A stretch of 64,000 nucleotides of DNA from Streptomyces lydicus (GTDB lineage Bacteria > Actinomycetota > Actinomycetes > Streptomycetales > Streptomycetaceae). Position 1 is the stretch's first letter, and each line of letters opens with the position of its first letter. The notes beneath the pieces were generated by a model. That model was not told the DNA's origin and searched no databases. It saw only the letters and a list, made by a program, of their open reading frames with translations. This document shows, piece after piece, positions 57,206 through 64,000 of this stretch. The translations under genes and the position numbers were made by a program. The DNA is taken from positions 1 to 64,000 of the forward strand of contig NZ_JNZA01000003.1 of the NCBI RefSeq assembly GCF_000717345.1, in the 5' to 3' direction.

Positions 57206-57238
57206 GGGGCGGGGGCGTCCGGCAGGCGCTCCCGCCCC
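57206..57238 (+). terminator. Hairpin between protease and inhibitor genes
   Basis: GGGGCGGG and CCCGCCCC, 8 bp, 17-base loop, starting 18 bases after the protease stop. It may separate or attenuate transcription into the inhibitor gene. Confidence 0.45.
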
Positions 57239-57336
57239 ACCCGTGCCTACCGTGTCCGTACGGGGCCCCGTCTCCCTGTCCATACGGGCCCCCATCCGGG
57301 GTAGAAGTCCGTCGCAGGACGTCGGAGGAGCCCGTT

Positions 57337-57603
57337 ATGCGCATTCATGTCCATCGCACCGGCGGCTTCGCCGCCATCGACCGCCGCGCCGAGGTCGACA
57401 CCGCAGACCGTCCCGACGCCGCCGACTGGAAGGAGCTGGCCGAGCAGGCCGTGGCCACCGCCCACACCGAGCCCCCGGTCGGTGTCCCCGACGGCTTCAG
57501 CTACCAGATCACCGTCGACGGCCGGACCGTCTACTGCTCGGACCCCCGCCTCACGGACGAACAACGCACCTTGATCACGAAGGTGCTGAAGGAAGGGGCC
57601 TAG
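57337..57603 (+). CDS. Emfourin-type protealysin inhibitor
   Basis: 88 aa, ATG with GGAGGAG upstream. Opening MRIHVHRTGGFAAIDRRAEVD and the end TVDGRTVYCSDPRLTDEQ match emfourin, the small cytoplasmic inhibitor encoded beside protealysin in other bacteria. Its position directly after an M4 protease of protealysin type makes the call strong. It would keep the intracellular protease inactive. Confidence 0.85.
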   Translation: MRIHVHRTGGFAAIDRRAEVDTADRPDAADWKELAEQAVATAHTEPPVGVPDGFSYQITVDGRTVYCSDPRLTDEQRTLITKVLKEGA

Positions 57604-57639
57604 CACCGCACGGGGAAAGGCCGGGGTGCGTCGTACCCC

Positions 57640-57668
57640 TTGACAGAGTTACCGGCGGTTACAAAGCT
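57640..57668 (+). promoter_or_regulatory. Promoter for the beta-glucosidase operon (leaderless)
   Basis: TTGACA (57640-57645), a 17-base spacer and AAAGCT (57663-57668), then seven bases to the ATG at 57676. The -10 matches only at the conserved A and T. No ribosome binding site is seen. Confidence 0.5.
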
Positions 57669-57675
57669 CCCGCCC

Positions 57676-58995
57676 ATGGTGACGAACCCGCTGCCCGCGT
57701 TCCCGCCCGGATTTCTCTGGGGCGTGTCCACCTCGGCCCACCAGATCGAGGGGGCCGTCGACAAACGGGACCCGTCGGTCTGGGACGCGTTCACGGCCGA
57801 GCCGGGCCGGGTGAAGGACGGCTCGACGGCGGAGGTGGCGTGCGACCACTACCACCGCTACCGCGAGGACGTGGCCCTGCTGCGTGACCTGGGCGTGGAC
57901 GCGTACCGCTTCTCCGTCTCCTGGCCCCGGGTGACCCACGAGGGCGGCCTCGGCTTCTACGACCGGCTGGTCGACGAGCTGTGCGCGGCGGGCGTGCGCC
58001 CGGTGCCGACGCTCTTCCACTGGGATCTGCCGCTGGGCCTGGACTGGCTGGAGCGGGACACCGCGGCCCGGTTCGCCGACCACGCGGCGCGGGTGGCCGA
58101 CCGGCTCGGCGACCGTGTGGACCGCTGGATCACCCTCAACGAGCCCGCGGAGCACACCCTGTTGGGCCATGCGCTGGGCGCCCACGCACCCGGCCGGAGG
58201 CTCCTGTTCGACGCGCTCCCGGTGGCCCACCACCAGCTCCTGGCGCACGGCCTGGCGGTCCGGGCGCTGCGCGCGGGCGGCGCCACGGACATCGGCATCG
58301 CCAACTCGCACGGCCCGACCTGGCCGGCGTCCGGCAGACCGGAGGACGTCGAGGCCGCCGACTTCTACGACGTCCTCCTCAACCGCCTCTTCGCCGACCC
58401 GCTGCTGCTGGGCCGCTACCCGGACGGCATCGCCGCGCTGCTGCCGGGCGACGTCGAGTCCGACCTGAAGGTGATCGCGGAACCCCTCGACTGGTACGGC
58501 ATCAACTACTACCAGCCGACGAAGGTGGGCGCGCCCGAGGGCACCGAGAGCGCGTTCTCCGGACTGACGCTGCCCGCCGAACTCCCCTTCTCCGTCCGGG
58601 AGATCGACGGCTACCCGGTGACCGACTTCGGCTGGCCGGTGGTCCCCGGGGCCCTGACGGAGCTGCTCACCGGCTTCCGGGAACGGTACGGGGAGCGGCT
58701 GCCGCCCGTCGTCATCACCGAGAACGGCTGCTCGTACGAGGGCCTCGACGACCAGGAGCGGATCGCGTTCCTGGACGGGCACCTGCGGGCGCTGCACACG
58801 GCCATGACGGCCGGGGTGGACGTGCGCGGGTACTTCGTGTGGTCGCTGCTGGACAACTTCGAGTGGGCGGAGGGGTACACCCGGCGGTTCGGGCTGGTGC
58901 ACGTGGACTACGGGACCCTGGCGCGCACCCCGAAGTCCTCGTACCGCTGGCTGCGGGACGTGCTGAGGGAGCAGGCCGGCAGGGCCCGGGGATGA
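57676..58995 (+). CDS. Family 1 beta-glucosidase
   Basis: 439 aa from the ATG at 57676 (alternative GTG at 57679). GH1 barrel: FLWGVSTSAHQIEGA, acid/base Glu in TLNEPAEHTLLGH, nucleophile Glu in VVITENGCSYEG, and the closing WSLLDNFEWAEGYTRRFGLVHVDY. Cytoplasmic (no signal peptide), cleaving cellobiose or aryl-glucosides. The stop overlaps the ATG of the next MFS gene, so the two work as an uptake and cleavage unit. Confidence 0.94.
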   Translation: MVTNPLPAFPPGFLWGVSTSAHQIEGAVDKRDPSVWDAFTAEPGRVKDGSTAEVACDHYHRYREDVALLRDLGVDAYRFSVSWPRVTHEGGLGFYDRLVDELCAAGVRPVPTLFHWDLPLGLDWLERDTAARFADHAARVADRLGDRVDRWITLNEPAEHTLLGHALGAHAPGRRLLFDALPVAHHQLLAHGLAVRALRAGGATDIGIANSHGPTWPASGRPEDVEAADFYDVLLNRLFADPLLLGRYPDGIAALLPGDVESDLKVIAEPLDWYGINYYQPTKVGAPEGTESAFSGLTLPAELPFSVREIDGYPVTDFGWPVVPGALTELLTGFRERYGERLPPVVITENGCSYEGLDDQERIAFLDGHLRALHTAMTAGVDVRGYFVWSLLDNFEWAEGYTRRFGLVHVDYGTLARTPKSSYRWLRDVLREQAGRARG

Positions 58996-60242
58996 CCGGG
59001 GCGGCCGCTCCGGCGGCGCTCGCGGAGCCGTCGGAGCGGGTGGGGCGGGCGTGGACCACCTCGTTGTCGCTGGTGAACGGGGCGATCTGGGCCGGGTGGT
59101 ACGGGCCGATCCAGATCCTGCTGGCGCTGCAGGCGGCGGAGCTGGCACCGGCGGGCACCGCCAAGGAGTCGGTGCTGGCGTGGGTGACCGGGGCGGGAGC
59201 CGCCGTCTCGATGGTCGCCAATCCGTTGTTCGGGGCGCTGTCGGACCGTACGACCTCGCGGCTGGGGCGGCGGACGCCGTGGATCGTCGCCGGGGTCGCG
59301 GGCGGGGCGGTGGCCCTCGTGCTGCTCGCGGGCGCGCGGAGCGTGGCGGCGATGGCGGTCGGGTGGTGCGGCGTGCAGCTCACGCTCAACGCGGCGTTCG
59401 CGGCCGTCACCGCGGCCTTGCCGGACCGGGTGCCGCCCGGCCAGCGGGGCGCGGTGGGCGGCTGGCTGGGGGCCGCGCAGATCCTGGGCGTGGTGGCCGG
59501 GACGGGGCTGGCGACGGCCGGGGGCGGGTTGGCCGGCGGCTACCGGGCCTGCGCCGCCTTCGCGGTGCTGGGGGCGCTCCTGTACGTGCTGCTGCACCGG
59601 GACCTGGTGCTGCCGGCCGGGCGGCGGCCCGCGGCCGGACCGGTGGCCGTGCTGCGCGGGCTGTGGATCAGCCCGCGTCGCCATCCCGACCTGGCCTGGG
59701 CCTGGCTGACCCGGTTCCTGATCAACCTGGGCAACGCGCTGGCGCTGCTGTACCTGCTCTACTACCTGCGGGACGTGCTCCGGCGGCCGGACCCGGGCGG
59801 CGGGGTGCTGATCCTGACCGCGCTCAACGGGGTCACGCTGCTGGGCACCGTCGTCGTGGGCGGGATCTGGTCGGACCGCACCGGGCGGCGCAAGCCGTTC
59901 GTCCTGGGCGCCGGCGTGATCATGGCGGCGGCCACCGGGCTGCTGGCCGGCTGGCAGACCTGGACGGGCGCGCTGTGCGCCGCGGCGCTGCTCGGCGTCG
60001 GGTTCGGGGTCTTCACGTCCGTCGACCTGGCGCTGATGACGGAGGTGCTGCCGGCCGCCGCGGACCGCGCCAAGGACCTCGGCGTCATCAACATCGCCAA
60101 CTCGCTGCCACAGGTGGCCGCCCCGGCGCTGGCCGCGCCGCTCGTGCACCACCTCGGCGGCTACCGGGTGCTGTACGCCGTGGCGGCCGCGATCGGGCTG
60201 GTGGGGGCGTTGCTGGTGCGGCGGATCCGCGGGGTGGCGTGA
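58992..60242 (+). CDS. MFS transporter, probably sugar or glycoside
   Basis: 416 aa, ATG overlapping the TGA of the beta-glucosidase gene. Twelve membrane segments; motif A reads GALSDRTTSRLGRRTPWIVAG in loop 2-3 and GIWSDRTGRRKPFVLG in the second half. A family member coupled to a beta-glucosidase suggests uptake of a beta-glucoside (inference). Confidence 0.88.
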   Translation: MTGAAAPAALAEPSERVGRAWTTSLSLVNGAIWAGWYGPIQILLALQAAELAPAGTAKESVLAWVTGAGAAVSMVANPLFGALSDRTTSRLGRRTPWIVAGVAGGAVALVLLAGARSVAAMAVGWCGVQLTLNAAFAAVTAALPDRVPPGQRGAVGGWLGAAQILGVVAGTGLATAGGGLAGGYRACAAFAVLGALLYVLLHRDLVLPAGRRPAAGPVAVLRGLWISPRRHPDLAWAWLTRFLINLGNALALLYLLYYLRDVLRRPDPGGGVLILTALNGVTLLGTVVVGGIWSDRTGRRKPFVLGAGVIMAAATGLLAGWQTWTGALCAAALLGVGFGVFTSVDLALMTEVLPAAADRAKDLGVINIANSLPQVAAPALAAPLVHHLGGYRVLYAVAAAIGLVGALLVRRIRGVA

Positions 60243-60261
60243 CGCCGCCCCGCGCCCGGGC

Positions 60262-61200
60262 TCAGAAGCCCAGCTTCCGCAGCTGCTTGGGGTCGCGCTG
60301 CCAGTCCTTCGCCACCTTGACGTGCAGATCGAGGAAGACCGGCGTGCCGAGCAGTGCCTCGATGTGCTTGCGGGACTTGGTGCCGACCTCCTTGAGCCGC
60401 TTGCCCTTCGGGCCGATGATGATGCCCTTCTGGCTGGGCCGCTCGATGTAGACGTTGGCGTGGATGTCCAGCAGCGGCTTGTCGGCGGGGCGGTCCTCGC
60501 GCGGGAGCATCTCCTCGACCACCACGGCGATGGAGTGCGGCAGCTCGTCGCGTACGCCCTCCAGCGCGGCCTCCCGGATCAGCTCGGCGACCATGACCTG
60601 CTCGGGCTCGTCGGTGAGGTCGCCCTCCGGGTAGAGCGCCGGGCCCTCGGGCAGCAGCGGGACGAGCAGATCGGCCAGCAGCGACACCTGGGCGTCACCG
60701 ACCGCCGAGACCGGGATGATCTCGGCCCACTCGATGCCCAGCTCCTTGCCGAGCTGGTCGATCGCGATCAGCTGGGCGGCCAGCGCCTTGGAGTCGACCA
60801 GGTCGGTCTTGGTGATGATGGCGATCTTGGGGGTCTTCTTGATGTCGGCCAGCTCGGCGGCGATGTAGCGGTCGCCGGGGCCGATCTTCTGGTCGGCGGG
60901 CAGACAGAAGCCGATGACGTCGACCTCCGACCACGTGGTGCGGACGATGTCGTTGAGGCGTTCGCCGAGCAGCGTGCGCGGCTTGTGCAGACCGGGGGTG
61001 TCGACGAGGACCAGCTGGGCCTCGGGGCGGTGCACGATGCCGCGCACCGTGTGCCGGGTGGTCTGCGGGCGGTTGGAGGTGATCGCCACCTTCGTGCCGA
61101 CGAGAGCGTTCGTCAGGGTGGACTTGCCTGCGTTGGGGCGCCCGACGAAGCATGCGAAGCCGGCGCGGTGCGGGGCGGAGGACTCTGTACGAACGCTCAT
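60262..61200 (-). CDS. era: GTPase Era
   Basis: 312 aa from the ATG at 61200 (MSVRTESSAPHR); an ATG at 61209 sits too close to GGGGAG. Binds 16S rRNA and helps 30S assembly. G motifs: GRPNAGKST, TTRHT, DTPGLHKP, TKTD (variant of NKxD), and the KH domain with GIIIGPKGKRLKEVG. The last gene of the phoH-ybeY-corB-cda-era cluster, read right to left. Confidence 0.96.
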   Translation of the reverse strand: MSVRTESSAPHRAGFACFVGRPNAGKSTLTNALVGTKVAITSNRPQTTRHTVRGIVHRPEAQLVLVDTPGLHKPRTLLGERLNDIVRTTWSEVDVIGFCLPADQKIGPGDRYIAAELADIKKTPKIAIITKTDLVDSKALAAQLIAIDQLGKELGIEWAEIIPVSAVGDAQVSLLADLLVPLLPEGPALYPEGDLTDEPEQVMVAELIREAALEGVRDELPHSIAVVVEEMLPREDRPADKPLLDIHANVYIERPSQKGIIIGPKGKRLKEVGTKSRKHIEALLGTPVFLDLHVKVAKDWQRDPKQLRKLGF

Positions 61201-61298
61201 GGCGCCCATTCTCCCCGATGCCGGGCGCCGCTCCGACCACGCCGGGCGACGCCCGCCCCCGAGCCCCCGCCGTCGGGGCCCCGCACGGGGCCCCGGTC

Positions 61299-61658
61299 CT
61301 ACGCCTCGCCCGCGGGGACCGTGGTGTGCACGGTGCCGTCGAGGCCGGCGACCAGGACGGGCGTCGCGGGGCCGCCGAGGTCCCGGACGGCCGCGCGGTC
61401 CGCGTCGCCGGCGCCCTCGGCCTCGGTGACCACGGCCGCGGCCTCCAGCGAGGTGGCACCGCTGGCGACGGCCATGGCGACGGCCGTCTGCAACGCGCTG
61501 AGCTTCAGCGATTCCAGGGCGACGGTGCCGGCGACGTAGGTGCGGCCGGTCTCGTCGCGGACGGCCGCACCCTCGGGCACGCCGTTGCGGGCCCGCGCCG
61601 AGCGCGCGAGCGTGACGATCTTGCGGTCTTCGGGGTCCAGCGGTGCGGCATCGGTCAT
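61299..61658 (-). CDS. Cytidine deaminase-like protein, catalytic residues lost
   Basis: 119 aa, ATG at 61658. The fold pattern VRDETGRTYVAGTVALES and LKLSALQTAVAMAVASG is that of cytidine deaminase. The catalytic CAE is replaced by SAL and the second Cys pair is absent (PVLVAGLDG). It probably binds something without deaminating it. Its position between corB and era is common in streptomycetes, so it is a conserved pseudo-enzyme rather than a recent mutant. Confidence 0.8.
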   Translation of the reverse strand: MTDAAPLDPEDRKIVTLARSARARNGVPEGAAVRDETGRTYVAGTVALESLKLSALQTAVAMAVASGATSLEAAAVVTEAEGAGDADRAAVRDLGGPATPVLVAGLDGTVHTTVPAGEA

Positions 61659-62015
61659 ACCGGCGAGCATATGCGCCGCCCCCGCCGCGTCCGTAGCGGG
61701 ATCACCCGGCGACCGTCTCCGGTGTCCGGGTGGGATGGCTGCCCCGGTCCCCCGTGGCCGGGGCAACCCGCGTGGCAAGATTTCTCGGACGATTTCTCTC
61801 ACGCGCGGCGGCCGCCTTTCGGCAACCGCCCGAAGATCTTTCCACGGTGCGCCGGGCAGAATCCAGTCCCACCGGAAATGGCTTGCAGAACATTTCCGGT
61901 GCACTGGAGATAAGTAGCCCGGCGCACCACCGCAGGCGTTTTCCCGCGGTGTGCGGCAGGTCGATGGTTCCGGTGTGCGCCGGGATTACCCGGAGAGTTC
62001 CGCCGTGTGCGGGGA
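61659..62015. other. 357-base intergenic region with nested inverted repeats
   Basis: No coding sequence is supported. It holds the nested hairpin at 61846-61928 and a tandem repeat of the downstream gene's 3' end at 61971-62034. It separates corB from the deaminase-like gene. Confidence 0.6.
61846..61928. repeat. 83-bp nested inverted repeat (structured element)
   Basis: Three nested complementary pairs: GGTGCGCCGGGC/GCCCGGCGCACC (outer, 12 bp, 61846-61857 with 61917-61928), CCAGT/ACTGG (middle, 5 bp) and ACCGGAAATG/CATTTCCGGT (inner, 10 bp, 61871-61880 with 61891-61900). All are perfect. It folds into one long interrupted hairpin with loop GCTTGCAGAA. Confidence 0.75.
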
Positions 62016-62034
62016 TTACGCGGAGAGCTCCGCC
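61971..62034 (-). repeat. Tandem duplication of the corB-like gene's 3' end
   Basis: Two imperfect copies of a unit of about 31 bases (GTGTGCG...GGGATTAC.CGGAGAG.TCCGC). The inner copy holds the last codons and stop of the hemolysin-like gene (AELSA, stop at 62016). The outer copy repeats the same words, with its own in-frame-like stop. Confidence 0.6.
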
Positions 62035-63341
62035 GGCTCGCCCGCGTCCGCCGAGCGGATCGGCTCGCACACCACCGTGACGATCTTGTTCCGGCGGCCG
62101 GCCGGGGACTCGGCGGTCAGCCGGAGCGCCTTCAGCCCGGCGTCGGCCGCGTACTCGGCGACATCGACCTCGGCGGTGGCACCGGCGATCGGCACCCGGC
62201 CCAGCAGCTTGGCCAGCAGTCCGCCGACCGTTTCGACGTCCTCGTCGTCCAGCTCGGCCAGCCCGTACAGCTCTCCCAGGTCACCGATATCGAGGCGGGC
62301 GGTGACGCGATAGCGGCCGTCACCGAGATCCTCGACCGGCGGCAATTCCCGGTCGTATTCATCGGTGATCTCGCCGACGATCTCTTCGAGGATGTCCTCG
62401 ATGGTGACGATTCCGGCGGTGCCGCCGTATTCGTCGATGACCACGGCGACGTGATTGCGGTCCTGCTGCATTTCGCGCAGCAGATCACCGGCATTCTTCG
62501 TGTCGGGCACGAAGACGGCGGGCCGCATGGCCGTGGAGACCAGCTCGGTCTCGGCGTCGCGGCTGATGTGCACCTTGCGGGCGAGGTCCTTGAGGTAGAC
62601 CACGCCGACGATGTCGTCCTCGTTCTCGCCGGTCACCGGAATACGGGAGAAGCCGGAGCGCAGGGCGAGGGTCAGCGCCTGGCGGATGGTCTTGAAACGC
62701 TCGACGGCGACCAGATCCGTACGCGGCACCATCACCTCGCGGACGAGGGTGTCGCCGAGCTGGAAGACGGAGTGCACCATCCGGCGCTCCTCGTCCTCGA
62801 TCAGCGACTCCTGCTCCGCGAGGTCGACCAGCGAACGCAGCTCCGCCTCGGAGGCGAACGGGCCCTTGCGGAAGCCCTTGCCGGGCGTGAGGGCGTTGCC
62901 GATGAGGATCAGCAGCTGCGGGATCGGGCCCATGATGCGGGCCAGCGGCAGCAGGACGTACGCCGCGACGGTGGCGGTGTTCAGCGGGTGCTGGCGGCCG
63001 ATCGTCCGCGGGGAGACGCCGACGGCCACGTAGGAGACCAGCACCATCACGGCGATGGCGACGGTCAGCGCCTGCCAGGTCTTGTCGAAGGAGCGCAGGC
63101 AGGCGTAGGTGACCAGCGCGCCGGCCGCCATCTCGCAGCCGACCCGCACCAGCAGCGCCACGTTGAGGTAGCGGGTGGGGTCGGCGGCGACCTGGGCGAG
63201 CTTGGCGCTGCCCCGGCGCCCGGAGCGGACCGCCTCCTCGGCCCGGAAGCTCGTGGTACGCGCCAGACCGGCCTCCGCGCAGGCGGCCAGCCAGGCGATC
63301 ACGATGAGCAGGACCGCGACGGCGATCAGCTGGGTGGTCAT
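62016..63341 (-). CDS. CNNM/CorC-type transporter (hemolysin-like)
   Basis: 441 aa. N-terminal CNNM transmembrane domain (four helices, [26 protein letters not shown]), two CBS domains ([29 protein letters not shown] with [25 protein letters not shown]) and a C-terminal CorC_HlyC domain. Thought to export or sense Mg2+ or related ions. Follows ybeY by 12 bases. Confidence 0.93.
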   Translation of the reverse strand: MTTQLIAVAVLLIVIAWLAACAEAGLARTTSFRAEEAVRSGRRGSAKLAQVAADPTRYLNVALLVRVGCEMAAGALVTYACLRSFDKTWQALTVAIAVMVLVSYVAVGVSPRTIGRQHPLNTATVAAYVLLPLARIMGPIPQLLILIGNALTPGKGFRKGPFASEAELRSLVDLAEQESLIEDEERRMVHSVFQLGDTLVREVMVPRTDLVAVERFKTIRQALTLALRSGFSRIPVTGENEDDIVGVVYLKDLARKVHISRDAETELVSTAMRPAVFVPDTKNAGDLLREMQQDRNHVAVVIDEYGGTAGIVTIEDILEEIVGEITDEYDRELPPVEDLGDGRYRVTARLDIGDLGELYGLAELDDEDVETVGGLLAKLLGRVPIAGATAEVDVAEYAADAGLKALRLTAESPAGRRNKIVTVVCEPIRSADAGEPAELSA

Positions 63342-63353
63342 CGCGGGCGCCCG

Positions 63354-63851
63354 TCAGGTGACGGTCGGGGCCGGCGAGGGGCCGGTCAGGCCCCGCTCCG
63401 TGCGCCAGCCGTCGACGATCGCCGCCTGGAGCCCGAACATCTCGGCCTTCTCGTCCGGCTCCTCGTGGTCGTAGCCGAGGAGGTGGAGCACACCGTGGAC
63501 GGTCAGCAGCTGGAGCTCCTCGTCCATGCTGTGCCCGGTCGGCGCCTCCTCGCCCTGCTTCTTGGCGACCTCCGGGCACAGCACGATGTCACCGAGGAGC
63601 CCCTGCGGGGGCTCCTCGTCGTCCTTGGCCGGCGGACGCAGCTCGTCCATCGGGAAGGACATGACATCGGTCGGACCCGGCAGGTCCATCCACTGCAGGT
63701 GGAGCTGCTCCATGGCCTCGTCGTCCACGACGATGACGGACAGCTCGGAGAGCGGGTGGATACGCATCCGGGCCAGGGCGTAGCGGGCGACGTCGAGGAT
63801 CGCCTGCTCGTCGACGTCCGTGCCGGACTCGTTGTTCACGTCGATGGACAT
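63354..63851 (-). CDS. ybeY: Endoribonuclease YbeY
   Basis: 165 aa from the ATG at 63851 ([12 protein letters not shown]) with GGGG upstream. Zinc motif [11 protein letters not shown]. Matures rRNA 3' ends and takes part in ribosome quality control. The phoH-ybeY-corB order is the standard one. Confidence 0.96.
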   Translation of the reverse strand: MSIDVNNESGTDVDEQAILDVARYALARMRIHPLSELSVIVVDDEAMEQLHLQWMDLPGPTDVMSFPMDELRPPAKDDEEPPQGLLGDIVLCPEVAKKQGEEAPTGHSMDEELQLLTVHGVLHLLGYDHEEPDEKAEMFGLQAAIVDGWRTERGLTGPSPAPTVT

Positions 63852-63894
63852 GAGGGGAGTTGCTTCTCGCTTCTTGATCGCGCGGTGCTCGGGC

Positions 63895-64000
63895 TCACTG
63901 GCCGTTGCGGCTGTCGTACTTCTCGTAGGCGTCGACAATACGGCCGACGAGCTTGTGGCGGACCACGTCCTGGCTCGTGAGCAGTGAGAAGTGCACGTCG
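63895..64000 (-). CDS. phoH: PhoH-family protein, C-terminal end
   Basis: The last 34 codons are seen, ending [18 protein letters not shown] and YDSRNGQ before the stop at 63895. This tail is characteristic of PhoH-type ATPases. The gene starts beyond the window. Confidence 0.85.
   Translation of the reverse strand, partial: DVHFSLLTSQDVVRHKLVGRIVDAYEKYDSRNGQ

Overview
The window is a piece of a Streptomyces-type chromosome. It has very high GC, many GTG and TTG starts, and several probable leaderless genes. Actinomycete hallmarks include a DUF397/XRE pair, a conservon (cvnA-D plus P450s), an MsiK-style sugar ABC operon without its own ATPase, a leuA leader peptide and a zur-linked znuACB. 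The core gene order (ppdK, dus, glyQS, znuACB-zur, uppS, recO, conservon, leuA, M4 protease, era, corB-like, ybeY, phoH) is what I would expect for the conserved part of a Streptomyces chromosome. I see no insertion sequences, CRISPR arrays, tRNAs or rRNAs.

The left end (1-12 kb) is accessory. It starts with the C-terminal part of a polymorphic toxin: a papain-like domain remnant followed by a terminal deaminase-fold domain. Four large tandem paralogues (about 730-746 aa) follow. Each has an N-terminal NTPase-like region, a single WD40-like blade and a C-terminal SUKH-4 immunity domain. Only the copy next to the toxin keeps a P-loop. Two broken copies and a small Imm35/YrhB-like gene lie between them. 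One broken copy has been joined in frame to the last paralogue by a 52-bp deletion. I read this as a growing and decaying bank of immunity genes.

From 12 to 19 kb there are two hypothetical genes, a sugar ABC importer operon, a leaderless small ORF with tandem Cys codons ahead of a TauD/TfdA dioxygenase, and an ArsR-like regulator. From 19.6 to 30.8 kb lie pyruvate phosphate dikinase, a MarR regulator, dihydrouridine synthase, two DHA2-type MFS exporters (one divergent from a MmyB-like regulator), an aldo/keto reductase and a TetR regulator. The 30.8-33.4 kb stretch is gene-poor, with small membrane and DUF genes and apparent decayed fragments.

From 33.5 to 45 kb come a D-Ala-D-Ala carboxypeptidase, a NarL-type two-component system, a PHP metallohydrolase, glycyl-tRNA synthetase, zinc uptake with its Zur repressor, undecaprenyl diphosphate synthase and RecO. 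From 45 to 52.6 kb come an XRE/DUF397 pair and a complete conservon ending in a CYP157-like P450 (no ExxR arginine) and a CYP154-like P450. From 52.6 kb to the end lie a TerB-like protein, an SGNH hydrolase, leuA with a four-leucine leader peptide, a protealysin-like protease with an emfourin-type inhibitor, a beta-glucosidase/MFS pair, and the phoH-ybeY-corB-(dead cytidine deaminase)-era cluster.

Functional calls rest on motifs and family resemblance read by eye. No database search was run.
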